Source: Picochlorum sp. 'celeri'
Taxonomy: Eukaryota; Chlorophyta; Trebouxiophyceae
DNA length: 64,000 nt
Direction: 5' to 3'
NCBI GenBank assembly: GCA_010909725.1
Contig: JAACMV010000023.1
Span: forward strand, 124,001-188,000
The position numbers and the translations under genes are program-made. Under the pieces are notes generated by a model that worked only from the letters and a program-made list of their open reading frames with translations, searched no databases and was not told the origin of the DNA. Positions 19,926 to 31,000 of this stretch are shown piece by piece; position 1 is the stretch's first letter, and each line of letters begins with the position of its first letter.

Positions 19926-21245
19926 CTATGCTGATGTGACCGGTTCCGCCTGGTGTCTATTTCGCAACTGACCGCAAGCCGCTGCTGCTTCCAAGCCTCG
20001 AGTGACTCGAATGCTGGTCCGGACTCCATTCTTCTCGAGAATTTCAACAAATTTCCGGACCCCATTTCTTGATGGCCTCTTGAACTCGCTATCATCAACT
20101 GGATTCCATGGAATGACGTTGACATGGCTCCTCATATTCCCATTGGATCGTAATAACGCTGCAAGCTCCTCTGCATGCGCAGGGTCATCATTCACGCCAT
20201 GCAGGAGCGTGTACTCGAATGTCACTCGCCGACCCGTCATTTCAAAGTACGCACTACAATCCCTCATCAGAGCACTCAACGGATATGATTTTGCGCTGGG
20301 AACAATCTGCTCTCGCAACCGCTGGTTTGGTGCATGAATAGAGACTGCCAGCGTGGATTGGGTATCATACTCTGCAAACGCACGGATTGTATTCGGAATG
20401 CCAACAGTCGAGATGGTGATGTGCCGGGCTCCAATATTCAAATCCTTATTTAATGCTTGATGTGCTCTCATCACAGAAGGTAAATTGAGCCCTGGGTCTC
20501 CCATCCCCATGAATACAACGTTGGAAACACGCTCCCCAAATGCCTCTCCAACTGTCAGGACTTGGTCGATAATCTCATGTGGCAGGAGATTTCTGGCAAA
20601 CCCACCCTTCCCAGTCGCACAGAATGTGCAACGCATAGGGCACCCAACTTGAGACGATACACACACAGTAAGTCTGTTCGATCCATCCGCAGGAATGCCA
20701 ACAGTCTCCACGACATATGAATCAAAGAGTTTCAAAAGAAACTTTCTCGTTCCATCCTTGGACACAACTTCATGGTGAATCTCTGACCGCCCAGTCTCCA
20801 CACCCTTGGATATCAGGGTTTCCCTCCATGACTTTGGAATAGTCGAAATATCTCGCACATGCCGGGTTCCCTTCATCACAGCGTCCTTTAGCTGCTTTCC
20901 CCTGTAGGCAGGCTGCCCATCCTCCAAAGCCAGCTGCTCCAACTCTTCCTGAGACTTCCCCAGGATAACCTGACCCACCCCGTACTTCTCACCGAGTCTT
21001 GATATCTTTGATGCATCTTTCAAAGCCTGTTCCACTGCCTTTTGATCAGCTTTGTCCCATTCACCGTCAGTCACGTCAGGTCTTCTCGGTGGTATTGTAG
21101 GCATATGTTCAACCTCACTTGCGTATCGGCGCATACCATGGTGAATAATACGATTTTTTTGATTCAGAATTGCAACATTCCATGCGCAATGGATGCGCTT
21201 CAGCGCTCCACCCGCATGCACATTTCCAATGACATGTGAGTTCAT
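19926..21245 (-). CDS. rlmN: RlmN: radical-SAM rRNA (adenine-C2) methyltransferase, organellar
   Basis: Radical S-adenosylmethionine enzyme that methylates C2 of A2503 in 23S rRNA (and A37 in some tRNAs). 439 residues, ATG 21245. An N-terminal ~80-residue extension is basic and likely targets an organelle. The catalytic core has CVSSQVGCPMRCTFCATGKG, containing the CxxxCxxC [4Fe-4S] ligands, then GMGDPGLN, ITISTVGIPNTIR and SIHAPNQRLREQIVPSA. The cysteine used as methyl carrier is expected close to the C-terminus, where ...LEAAAACGQLR provides one. Target is plastid or mitochondrial ribosomes; which one is not shown. Confidence 0.92.
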   Translation of the reverse strand: MNSHVIGNVHAGGALKRIHCAWNVAILNQKNRIIHHGMRRYASEVEHMPTIPPRRPDVTDGEWDKADQKAVEQALKDASKISRLGEKYGVGQVILGKSQEELEQLALEDGQPAYRGKQLKDAVMKGTRHVRDISTIPKSWRETLISKGVETGRSEIHHEVVSKDGTRKFLLKLFDSYVVETVGIPADGSNRLTVCVSSQVGCPMRCTFCATGKGGFARNLLPHEIIDQVLTVGEAFGERVSNVVFMGMGDPGLNLPSVMRAHQALNKDLNIGARHITISTVGIPNTIRAFAEYDTQSTLAVSIHAPNQRLREQIVPSAKSYPLSALMRDCSAYFEMTGRRVTFEYTLLHGVNDDPAHAEELAALLRSNGNMRSHVNVIPWNPVDDSEFKRPSRNGVRKFVEILEKNGVRTSIRVTRGLEAAAACGQLRNRHQAEPVTSA

Positions 21246-21772
21246 TCTACAGTTTACACGTATTCTTTCTGAATTCCAACAGTTCAGGTTTCAAAATGCA
21301 GTGTATTAAAAGACAAGATCGCCCCAGTGACCGGGTGCGTATGGTGGACAGACCACCCAGGGCTCTGTGAATAGAAATAGAAAGTATTCATTTGAACATT
21401 TCAACAAATACAAACTGGCGCCCCGTGATTTTTACACGATACACCCAGAATCCATATTCGAAGACTCAGGTACTCATGTTGCCATTGTATATCAACTACA
21501 CTATCGTAACACATGTACATCAAGGCCTGTGCTGTCAGAGCACGCAGCATAGTTCGGAAGCGCCTACGGTGTACACCAACAGCCGACCGGAGTCAAGTCT
21601 CGGTCTCAGATTCCCGCGGATGTTTGGTCAACGGGAATTTGAATTTTTGAATTGCGCTCATGATGCCATTCCCATCACCACCGGGCACGTCTTCATAAAA
21701 AAATTATAGCAGTGAAAGAGATTTTGTACTGGTGTAGTGGCACGAATTGGGCACAAGCTGTGTATTCGAGTC
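21246..21772. other. Intergenic region between divergent genes
   Basis: 527 nt separating the starts of rlmN (minus) and the methyltransferase–GT8 gene (plus). Short open frames are present but none shows homology I recognise or a splice join to either neighbour. It should contain both promoters; no element was identified. Confidence 0.6.
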
Positions 21773-24064
21773 ATGGCACGTACTTTTTCAAATGATAAAC
21801 TAGGCCGAGGTCTCCCGCCAAGACCAGCAAAAGTTCCTGGCGCATTAAAAAGACTACTGTCTGCCAGATCCATTACTTTTGTTCTAGTATCAGTCATACT
21901 GATACTAGGTATACATGTAAAGAGACAGCATTCCTCCTCTGGCCTCTTGGAGGAGACTTCACTCACATGGCCTTTCAGAGCCATGGCGGTATCGCAAGGG
22001 CAGAGCGATGATTTCTTTGACACAAGGTATCGCAAGGATACGCAAAAAATTTTGGATGTGGGAAGATCGTCGTGGGAATACCGGATTGACAGCCACTTGC
22101 AAGCTGCCAACATGTGTCGACTTGCAACTCTTGATAGCCCCGAGTTCAAGGCGCTCGAGGATAACGAATACCTGGGTGGTCTTGCAGATATTCTCCGATC
22201 ACTGCTGTTGATACCAGTGAATTCAACTGTGGTGTATGTAGGGCATGGAGACACTGGAAACAGTTTGAAGGAGCTGATTTCTGTTCTGCAGGAGAAGGAG
22301 GAATGTATCTTCAACGTCCGCCTAGACATTGTCTCCTCTATAGACGACTATGCAAAGAAAGGAATGTACAAGAGTGCCATGTTGGTGATCCTGGATGATC
22401 CATGTCCAAGGGGAAGTGTATCCTCCTTGGGCCATATTCTTAGGGAAGGAGGCAGGGTATTTGTGGGGGCAAATGTCACGCAGTCGTGTGCTGAAATCAG
22501 GAATGGATTTGTTCACACTCAAAGTCACCAGATATTTATCAATCCCTTTTCCAACCCGTCGTTTCCTGAGATTTGGGAGACTCTCCTGATATCCACTGTC
22601 ATGGCAATGGATCTGGAAGGCTGGAAAACGCTATTCAAGGGCATGGGACACATTGGAGAAGTGAGGTTAGAGTTGCAAACGATTCATAATTTACTCTATC
22701 AAACTTCAGTGAAAACTCATGTGTGTGAGATTGGCTTTAATGCTGGGCATTCAGCAGTCATGTTCCTGTCAGCAGGAAAGAATATTCATTTGACCAGTTT
22801 TGACATGGGAAAGTTGCCTTGGTCTTCAGATATGGTGGAAAGAATACATCAACTGTTCCCTGGTCAATTCAAATACATTAAAGGGAACAGTCGCGAAATC
22901 ATTCCACAGTACATGGACAAAGTAAAATCTGGCATAGCTGACAGCTGTGATATCATGTTTGTTGATGGTGACCACTCCTATGAAGGAGCAGCGATTGATT
23001 TTACCAATTCGATACAAATCATATCACAAGAAGGCCTATTGATTGCTGATGATTACTCAAAGAGCTTTCAAGGAGTAATCAAAGCCTGGAAAGAACTTGA
23101 GGAAGGAAAAGGCATGAGTACATTGAGAATTATCAAGCCAGATCGATTGTACAATGGATTTCACAAAGGATGGTCAATTGGTCGTGTTTTGACTCAATCA
23201 GAATCGGGTTTGAAATCACCAGAGCAGATGCATGTTGCCACGACGCAGTGTGGGGATGATGTGCAGATGCTGCAATCACTCGTAAAGTCTTTGATATTGT
23301 CGAGTAATTTCAATGATCGCATTGTATTCCACTTGATTGCCGATGGAATCCCTGAAGATGTATTACAGCATATCAAAGGCATGCTTGAATCTGCAAGAAT
23401 GGAGTTTAGACTCCACAAGCCCGTCTTGTTTCACAGGAAAGTACAATTATTCAGGCCTTGTTCACTAGATCGCTTGATGCTCCCTGAACTACTGCCTAAC
23501 GCAAGTCATGTTATATATTTGGATCGGGATACTCTTGTTATGAAATCTTTAGACTCTTTATACCGACAACGGTTGTCCATGGATGGTAAAGCAATGGGAG
23601 TAGTTCCTGAGGGACGCGGCTGGTACAGTGAGGGTCTAGGAAAAGAGAAAGCCTTCAAGACGTATTTTGGTACAAGAGGGTTGAATTTTGGAGTAGCCCT
23701 CATGAACTTGGATGTCATGAGGCAAAAATCGGTAACAAGTCACATGTTTTCGCTCATCCCAGAAGTTGAGGATCTAAAATTAGGGGATCAAGACTTGATG
23801 AACTATTATTTTGCAAAGTATCCAGACATGGTGGAAGTCTTGCCATGTGCTTACAACTATCGCGTCACTAGAAATGGAAAACAAGAGTGTGAATGCTATG
23901 ACATCGAAGATGTGCGAGATTATGCAGAGTGTGAGAGAAGAAACAATGTTGACGATGCCGTCATACTGCATGGAAACAGACGTACATTCTTGACCGGTGA
24001 TAACCACATCTTGCGTTCGATTTGGGATCAGATCACTACCACGGAAGTTTCATCATCTTCTTAA
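21773..24064 (+). CDS. Type II membrane methyltransferase–GT8 glycosyltransferase fusion
   Basis: 763 residues from ATG 21773; the frame is open upstream only from a GTG. A basic N-terminus and one membrane segment (ITFVLVSVILILGIHV, about 30–46) give a type II, probably Golgi, topology. Residues ~100–280 look like a worn Rossmann domain (VVYVGHGDTGNS...). Residues ~305–450 are a SAM-dependent methyltransferase of the Methyltransf_24 type: HVCEIGFNAGHSAVMFLSAG, SFDMGKLPWS, IMFVDGDHSYEGAAID, GLLIADDY. Residues ~488–750 are a GT8-like glycosyltransferase with the metal-binding DxD in ASHVIYLDRDTLVM and GLNFGVALMNLD. It may build and methylate a glycan or extracellular polymer; the substrate is unknown. 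Confidence 0.82.
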   Translation: MARTFSNDKLGRGLPPRPAKVPGALKRLLSARSITFVLVSVILILGIHVKRQHSSSGLLEETSLTWPFRAMAVSQGQSDDFFDTRYRKDTQKILDVGRSSWEYRIDSHLQAANMCRLATLDSPEFKALEDNEYLGGLADILRSLLLIPVNSTVVYVGHGDTGNSLKELISVLQEKEECIFNVRLDIVSSIDDYAKKGMYKSAMLVILDDPCPRGSVSSLGHILREGGRVFVGANVTQSCAEIRNGFVHTQSHQIFINPFSNPSFPEIWETLLISTVMAMDLEGWKTLFKGMGHIGEVRLELQTIHNLLYQTSVKTHVCEIGFNAGHSAVMFLSAGKNIHLTSFDMGKLPWSSDMVERIHQLFPGQFKYIKGNSREIIPQYMDKVKSGIADSCDIMFVDGDHSYEGAAIDFTNSIQIISQEGLLIADDYSKSFQGVIKAWKELEEGKGMSTLRIIKPDRLYNGFHKGWSIGRVLTQSESGLKSPEQMHVATTQCGDDVQMLQSLVKSLILSSNFNDRIVFHLIADGIPEDVLQHIKGMLESARMEFRLHKPVLFHRKVQLFRPCSLDRLMLPELLPNASHVIYLDRDTLVMKSLDSLYRQRLSMDGKAMGVVPEGRGWYSEGLGKEKAFKTYFGTRGLNFGVALMNLDVMRQKSVTSHMFSLIPEVEDLKLGDQDLMNYYFAKYPDMVEVLPCAYNYRVTRNGKQECECYDIEDVRDYAECERRNNVDDAVILHGNRRTFLTGDNHILRSIWDQITTTEVSSSS

Positions 24065-24192
24065 TTTTCAGTGTATTGAAAGTTACAATCAACAGAGAGT
24101 GGGACGTATCAATTATTAAACATGCGCCGCGTTCCATAGGATTTTTCAAAGTCGGTACTTGAAATCCCACAATCTTTGATCAGCTTTTATGC

Positions 24193-25631
24193 TCATGCTT
24201 GCAATGTTTTAATCGCTTTTCGGGCGTCGTCCAAGACCTGTTTCAGACAGTCTCCAGTGAGATGCTTTATTTCCGGAATGTACAGTTTCAGTTCTTTCTC
24301 CTCCTCTTTCGTCAATCGATTCCTCTTCAGAGCACCACCTCCTTGGTGTTCGTCCTTCTCCCAATGGTGAATCAATTCTTGAACGAGATCATCCTTAGTC
24401 AAGCCATCTGCCTGAATCCACCTGAATTTCTCTTCTTTTCTAAACCAATGCATTTGTTTGTGGCATAGTTGGCGTGACGCTGTCTGTATATCTTTGGCTA
24501 AATCAATCTGCATTAGAGATAGCATCATCAGATGTATCAGAACAGTGTCTACATTCATACATAGTTAGTCCATATAGATGATTCACGTACAATATCCTTC
24601 TCAGCAAGGTCTTCGACATCACGAGATGCCCATCTGTCTAAAAAGAGCATCGTTTGTCTATATCCAATCGCACGAGTGGCGCAGTTGGAGTCTGCTTCGG
24701 CAACAGGACACAGTTTCTCTGCCGTCTCAGTGATCAGTCCATGTGCCAGCATGACTTCCACTCGCTCATCAATACGCCGGTACAGCTGAATTCTTGGCCG
24801 TACCAGGAAAAAGCACCTGAAATCGTACTCGGGACTCGCACTAGCATCTCTATCAAGTTCTGCCAACGTCTTTCCAGGAGCTTGCAGGAGTATATCCACA
24901 ACTCGGTTCATTCTGTACCAGTTGTTGACTTCCTGATGCAGCAGCCTATCAGCAGTCTCTGAATCTCCTAACGACCGAACTAAATCCACACCAGCCTTCC
25001 ACTTTTCTTCTACAGTCAACGATGATTGATCGCCCTGTGCCTTTTCAAAGCACGCTTCCAGAGCTTCCCGTGCCTTGGCCTCACTCTCTTTTGTTGCAGT
25101 TGATGTGGAAGGCTTTCCAGATACCAACCATCTCAAATAAAAACCTGTACCTCCAACAACAATTGGAGTTTTATTTCTGCCAAGGATGTCCTCTATGGCG
25201 TCTTTTGCCAGATGGTAAAAGTACCCTGCACTAAATTCTTCCGTCGGATCCAAAATATCAATCACGTGATGAGGAATCCCTTCCATCTCTTCCTTTTTTA
25301 TCTTATCCGATCCAATATCCAAGCCTCTATATACTTGAACAGAATCCGCACTAATAATCTCTCCATTCAACTCTTTTGCCAACTGAATGGATGTTGCCGT
25401 TTTCCCTACAGCAGTGGCACCTGTGAGCACCAAAACCTTTTTTGGCAAGGTGCCCTCCTCCTCCCCTTTTCCCTCGTTTACTGCTTTCATGCGTACTCCT
25501 TCCGTCATGATTGTACGATGCGTGCTTTTACACTGTGTATACCGATGGACAGGTACGCGTCTCACCAATTGAGGGACGTGTACAGTTGCTGTAGGCCTTT
25601 TCTGAAACACAAGAGCGAACAGCAACCGCAT
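24193..25631 (-). CDS. tRNA dimethylallyltransferase (MiaA/IPT), two exons
   Basis: Transfers the isopentenyl group of DMAPP to N6 of A37 in tRNAs reading UNN codons. Exon 1 25631–24591, intron 24590–24508 (83 nt, GTACGT...AATGCAG), exon 2 24507–24193; 451 residues. The basic start MRLLFALVFQKRPTATVHV looks like an organelle presequence. The core has the P-loop LTGATAVGKTATSIQLA, the DSVQVYRGLDIGSDK segment, HHVIDILDP, VVGGTGFYLRWLVSG and ATRAIGYRQT; exon 2 starts IDLAKDIQTASRQLCHKQMH, and the HWF that follows fits the C-terminal RQ..W element. The frame upstream of 25631 starts with TTG only and was not used. Confidence 0.9.
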
Positions 25632-26133
25632 GAATCCGTCGTTCGAGAAATATATATAGTATCTAAGAAAGAAATCCAATCTGATGAGAGTAATCGTTGC
25701 CCCTTATCATACAGTTCAAAACACTGTCGTCACATGCCGCATGTGCTGCATGCGATGCTCTGTTCCGGTGGACGATTGCTCTCCTTTCGATTACTTAATG
25801 AGACCCATATCTATCTGGATGCACAGGTAGACGGAATCTGCCAATGGTGTGATATACTTTTGGGTGGGTGGGGCTTGACTCCAGCGTCGAGTCTCAACTG
25901 AGACTCCCTGCAATCCTAACAAGGATCGTCGGAACAGCTTCCTCAGCCGTATTTAAGTACTTTAAGTACAATATTTCCCCAATCAAAGAAACCCCCTGTG
26001 TAGATCGTGTTTTCATAGGCTATTCAAATGCAAATGACAATGGATAGAAATATTGAGGATCTCGTGTAAGAAAAGAGCAGCACCTTGGCTCTAAGTGGCT
26101 GGTGTTCGAGACCAAACCCATTTTTGCAACGAA
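25632..26133. other. Intergenic region between divergent genes
   Basis: 502 nt between the starts of the tRNA isopentenyltransferase (minus) and TGD3 (plus) genes. A plus-strand frame crossing from the gene into this region (25212–25901) is a shadow of the transferase. AT-rich segments around 25955–25980 may hold promoter elements; nothing specific is identifiable. Confidence 0.6.
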
Positions 26134-27266
26134 ATGCAGCAACAGCAACACCAGAGAGTGTTCCGTCATCCATCGACGCTTGGATGTCCATATAGAGTAC
26201 TATCCGGTAGATATAGAAGACCATTACACCATATTCCCGTCGGCGTGGGCCCGGACCATGGGCACTGTGTCGTGTGTCAGGCCTCTTCTGACGATGATGT
26301 GTTGATTGAGTTCCGCGACGTTCATAAATCATTCGGCTCCAAACATATTTTGAAAGGAGCATCGTTTAAGATTCGACGGGGGGAAGCAGTGGGCATCATT
26401 GGATCATCAGGGACTGGGAAATCAACAACTCTTCGTCTCGCTGCTGGTTTGTTGGAAGCAGACTCTGTGCGTGCTCTCTATGTCTGGCGTATACTTCAAT
26501 GCACTCATATAACATGTATTACTCTATATTGTAGGGAGAAATTTTAATCAAGGGGGAAGCTCGGCAGGGTCTTTTGTCGGATGATGACACATCAGATAAG
26601 CTCAAACTGGGGCTTGTTTTTCAGAGTGGAGCCTTGTTTGACTCTCTCAATGTCAAACAAAATGTTGGATTTATGCTCTATGAGCACACAAGTATGCAAG
26701 AAGAGGAAATTAGTAAAGCTGTCGCGGATAGTTTATCAAAAGTAGGGCTGAGCGGTGTGGAAAATCTGTATCCTGCAGAGCTCTCTGGTGGAATGAAAAA
26801 GCGTGTCGCGCTTGCTCGAGCCATCGTCACGGATAATTCATCCACAAATACGAATGTGGAACAGGTGATCATGTACGATGAGCCCACAGCTGGGTTGGAT
26901 CCTGTTGCTTCCACAGTCATTGAGGATTTGATTCGAAGCATGCATGACCCCGTGTATATGAAAAAAGACGATAGAAATCCAGTAGAGCTAAGTAATGCTG
27001 CTGTATTGCAGCATCGACATGGTCCGTATGAAAGCGAATACCATGTCAACCACAAGGTTGAGCCTCAGGAAGGCTGTGGTGTATCTAGCTACGTTGTGGT
27101 GACACATCAGCACTCGACCATTCGTCGGTCCGTAGACAGACTGATTTTTCTTCATGGAGGAACAGTTGTATGGGAAGGCCCGGTGAGCGAATTTGACACG
27201 ACTCCAGAACCCATCGTTCGCCAATTTGCGTCAGGAAGTCTCAATGGCCCCATTGTCTACATGTAA
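26134..27266 (+). CDS. TGD3: TGD3-type ABC ATPase of plastid lipid import, two exons
   Basis: Soluble ATPase (bacterial MlaF type) of the TGD1–TGD2–TGD3 transporter that moves ER-derived lipid into the plastid. Exon 1 26134–26466, intron 26467–26534 (68 nt), exon 2 26535–27266, in phase; 354 residues. The first ~47 residues (MQQQQHQRVFRHPSTLGCPY...) are His/Arg-rich and plausible as a transit peptide. Motifs: Walker A GIIGSSGTGKSTTLRLAAGL, Q-loop LGLVFQSGALFDSLNV, signature LSGGMKKRVALARA, Walker B VIMYDEPTAGLDPVAS and switch His in YVVVTHQHSTIRRSVDRL. The close match to plant TGD3 in FQSGALFDSL and the C-terminal FASGSLNGPIVY separates it from generic ABC proteins. Confidence 0.9.
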
Positions 27267-27370
27267 TACATTCATTATTCAAGAGCAGGAGAAGGGCGCG
27301 ATACGATTTCCTTCTCTTGTATTACAATAAAATCAGGATGATCTGTTCCTACGTATGTATATGTATTCCA

Positions 27371-27982
27371 TCATGAGGACGAGGGCGTTGCTGTATTCAC
27401 AGCAGGGGCAGCAGCTGGTGCATCCTCCTTCTTCTGCTGTGCAGTTGTCTGAGCATCAATAAACGGCTTCACAATATTCTCCAAAGCCGGTATATCTTTT
27501 AACTGATTCGCCGCCATGCGCAACGCATCCTTGATGAACATGGTATAGAGCAACTTGGCTCCATAGAATTGTGGGACAACCAACCATGCAAGCAGGGCAG
27601 TCTTGAGCAGGCCATACAACGGAACCCACACCAACACCACCCACAAAAGCTTCTCCACAATGTTAATAAAACTATACACCACCCAGTACGTCAGCCACTG
27701 CTGATCATCCTTGGCTCCAGGAGACTCAATCGCCTCAAAAGACTTGAACGTTGGATATATGACACCTACTCCTAGTCTGCACAGTATCATGCTCACGCAT
27801 CACAAACATACCAAATACCCGGTGTTTCATGTTCCATGAAACATATATAACATAGATTCGGAGGAATGCGCGTGGTATACGACAAGGCGAGTTTGAAACC
27901 CACGAGATCAAAAGACAACGTACTGTGCCAGGGCCACCAGGGTTGAGAAGCCTGGAATAAGTTTCAAGAGCAGACCAATCAT
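27371..27982 (-). CDS. HVA22/DP1/Yop1 (REEP5-type) ER-shaping protein, two exons
   Basis: Hairpin membrane protein that curves ER tubules. Exon 1 27982–27924, intron 27923–27777 (147 nt, GTACGT...TGTGCAG), exon 2 27776–27371; 154 residues. The start MIGLLLKLIPGFSTLVALAQ leads into LGVGVIYPTFKSFEAIESPG, the TB2/DP1 signature, then DDQQWLTYWVVYSFINIVEK and LYGLLKTALLAWLVVPQFYG, giving the paired long hydrophobic hairpins. The C-terminus (about 125–154) is Ala/Pro/Ser-rich and probably cytosolic. It converges with TGD3; 104 nt lie between the stop codons. Confidence 0.9.
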
Positions 27983-28038
27983 TCTGTGTATTTTTTTGAC
28001 CAAATAAGGATGCCTCGGAGTGTCCTATGCAAGAAAAA

Positions 28039-31000
28039 ATGACAGGATGGACGTGGCCCAGAGGCGACTACTTTCTTATTCTCTTTATTTACAGAGTGCT
28101 TCAGGGAGACTGTGATATGTTGCGGATGGTGGACAATGTGCCATAGTGTAATACTATGGTTGACATATCAAGGGATATTGATGGGGTTGTGAGCATTTCA
28201 GAGGCCACATTTGGGTTGCACCCACCAGCCCAAGGTCCTGAGAGTGAAGGCTTTGTTCGGCAAGTGGCGAGTATACAGTGGTCATTGTTGAAGAGGACGA
28301 ATATATACTTTTTGATATTGATTTTGAGCGGTTGGATGAAGGATCGAAGCGATCTGAGGAGGTGCATTTGGCGGTGTTGGTTTTGAAAGAATGCATGAAT
28401 GCACAGCTGTCGAATGATTCTGAGGGCGCCAAGGGCATGTATATGTCTATATTGGCGTTACAAGCGATCCAAATGGTCCATGAATATTCGGAATGGGCAA
28501 TGGATATGGATCGAGTTGAATGGGAGTGGGCAGTTGAACGAGTCTTGTTGAAGGTGTTGTCGTCTCAGGAGGTGTTGGTTCGATCCACGGCGTTTTTGGA
28601 AATGGTCGTGGATTCGATTGCTCCAAAGATTGTGGGAGGTGGGAGTGCATGTTCTAGCTTGGCGTGTTGGAATGTTGCGAAGAATGTGCTGGCTTGTGTG
28701 TCGCGAGTTGAGCAGGAGGGGTGTTGATATTCGGTATGAGCTCATACCGTCAGAGGTCGGGGTGTATATATCGTCCATCTGTGTCAAGAGAGCTGTGGAG
28801 ACTAGAATGAGTGACGAAAAGGCTGGAAGGAATTCGGTGTGGTGAATTGATTGGGTTTTCTGGAGTGTAGCTCTGGACAGGCATTCTGCCAGATTGTAGA
28901 CCTTGTGAAGAAGCAAAAGCGACGTGATGAGGCTCCTCCGTTGAGTCTCATGAAGGCTATTGTTGAGTCTTGTAGAGAGTATGATGAAAATGTATATGTG
29001 AGCTTGCTACGACAGGTCTGGGATCTCTGTACGTATTTGTGGAAGGAGGGTAAGGCTGCAGAGGAAATTTCAATTCTGGTTCAGTATGTCAATGCCATGG
29101 TGGCGTCTGGGAGTGTGCTGTCCTATGATGACAGGCATGTCTGGGATTTATTGTATTGGTCTCTTCTTAGTAATAAGAATGTCGTGAAGAAGCGCGGTCT
29201 TTTTGTTCTGGAGGCGAATGGTTCAAGGAATGCCAGAAGCAATGGCAGTCAGGTGGCAGCGTTTTATTCAGGTATATTTGGGGCTTGATGATACATCGTT
29301 GCACCTTTTCAAAGAAAATTGGAAGGAAATAGATCACTTACATCCCGAAGATGACTCTGTTGAGAGGCTCCCGTTCAAATTTATTGAAATGGCTTGGATG
29401 TTGGGAATCCGTCACTCACAAACAACATGTCAAAAGTTGGCCCTGGTGACATTCCTTACTCGAAAATGGAGCACCCAGGATTTGACATTGTTGAAAAAGG
29501 GTTTTCTAAAGGATGTGCTGATCCCAGTATTGGGGCAATCGTCTGTATATCGTGGTGCTCATGGGGAAGAGATTGAGCAGCATCTTGATGGATTCTTTCA
29601 GCAGTGGAGTGCTGCCGTGTTAGAAGAAGGAGATGACTCATTCTGCGAGCTTGTCAGCTGTTTCTTAGAGGTCTTTTATGGTAAAAAACAGCAACATACA
29701 TCAATGCTTGTTTGCGCACGCTTGCTAAAGGTCATGAGCACTGCTTCTGACAGACAGTCCATACAAGCCTCTCCTGGGTTTATGGAAAAGGTTGTCCAGG
29801 CATCGGAATCACAGAAAGTATATGGCTCCAACCATGTAGCGATTACATGCTACGAATCTTTGTTTGTTTTATGCGCAAAAACAATGAGGATAGGCTCTGC
29901 AAAGGAGGATGTTTGGCTGCTTCTGAAGTGGCTGTCTCCTATTCCCAAAGGACTGATTCAACCAGCAGGGACGTTGCACGAATGCGCTGTGAAGGCTCTT
30001 TGAAAATATTGTGAAGAAAGATGAGGTGATGGCATCTTTTTCAGGACTGTATGGGGACTTCTGTGATTTGGATTTTGCGGATAGAGCAAATATCAGATAT
30101 TCAATGCCGCTGCCAAAGCACTCATGGCTCATAAGCTCATTTCATCCTGGAATACTCGAGGCTTTGCAAGGCTGGAAGTCTTTTGAATGCACAATGACAT
30201 CATATGGCGAGTGCTGGATGCTTAGCAGTATTTTAGATATGGTTCTCCCTCTGAAGGAAGGCAATACTGTTGGTCCTACTGCATTCAATGAATATATTTG
30301 GGGCCAACGTGGACAATTCCACGCCTTCTGATACATATCACTGACAATATAACATCTCAAATAAGAGAAAAGATATCGCCTGGTGAGATAGAAGCAATGT
30401 ATGGCTCATTGTCATGAGCAGGCTGGTCTGCAACATCAGGAGAAGGATCTGGAGGGTGCAAGTCTGGAGCCATATTTGCCTTATTCTTTTCGGCAGTTTA
30501 GGGAAACTATCGTACTCAGCGCTAAAGTTTTGAGACAGAGTATTCAGATCTTGATCATGCAGAATGCACGGGAAGACTTGAGGAACATATCCAATCTTCT
30601 GCAAGAAGCTGCTGAGACTCTAGTGATGAAATACAAAGAAATCCTTGTTGTCCACGAGTATCAACACCTCAAGCCTCATTTGCGGGACTTATGCTTTTAT
30701 GAAGACGCCATACTATTGTTAAGGCTTGTTGAAGGGTTAGGAGAGTGTTTGCGACTAGTTCTGGACAAGGAGGACTACTCTTGTGGGAAGTTGAGCAGAC
30801 TTAGAGTTGATATTCTCGACTTGTGGCCTCGGAAACTTGGAGACATTTCATTGTCGAGATTCAACAAGGGGCAATATTATTAGTCATACAGAAGTCTTAT
30901 CGTCGAAAGAGATTCGGAAGACTTCAAAAAGTATGAAAGCTCTCCTACTGTCAAGGACTGGTTCACATTGTGTTCTTGGAGAGTGATTGATGTATATTTG

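Noticed and set aside
19926..21245. Bacterial contamination suggested by rlmN, MiaA-, PcnB- and ViaA-type genes
   Set aside because: They carry targeting-like N-termini or introns and are interleaved with intron-containing eukaryotic genes; such genes are common as nuclear-encoded organellar proteins.
25212..25901. 229-codon plus-strand frame
   Set aside because: Antisense to the tRNA isopentenyltransferase exon; no similarity and Cys/His/Phe-rich shadow composition.
30881..30883. In-frame TAG in the TARBP1-type gene taken as a nonsense mutation
   Set aside because: A 69-nt intron 30823–30891 ending ATACAG removes it in phase, so it alone is not proof of a pseudogene.
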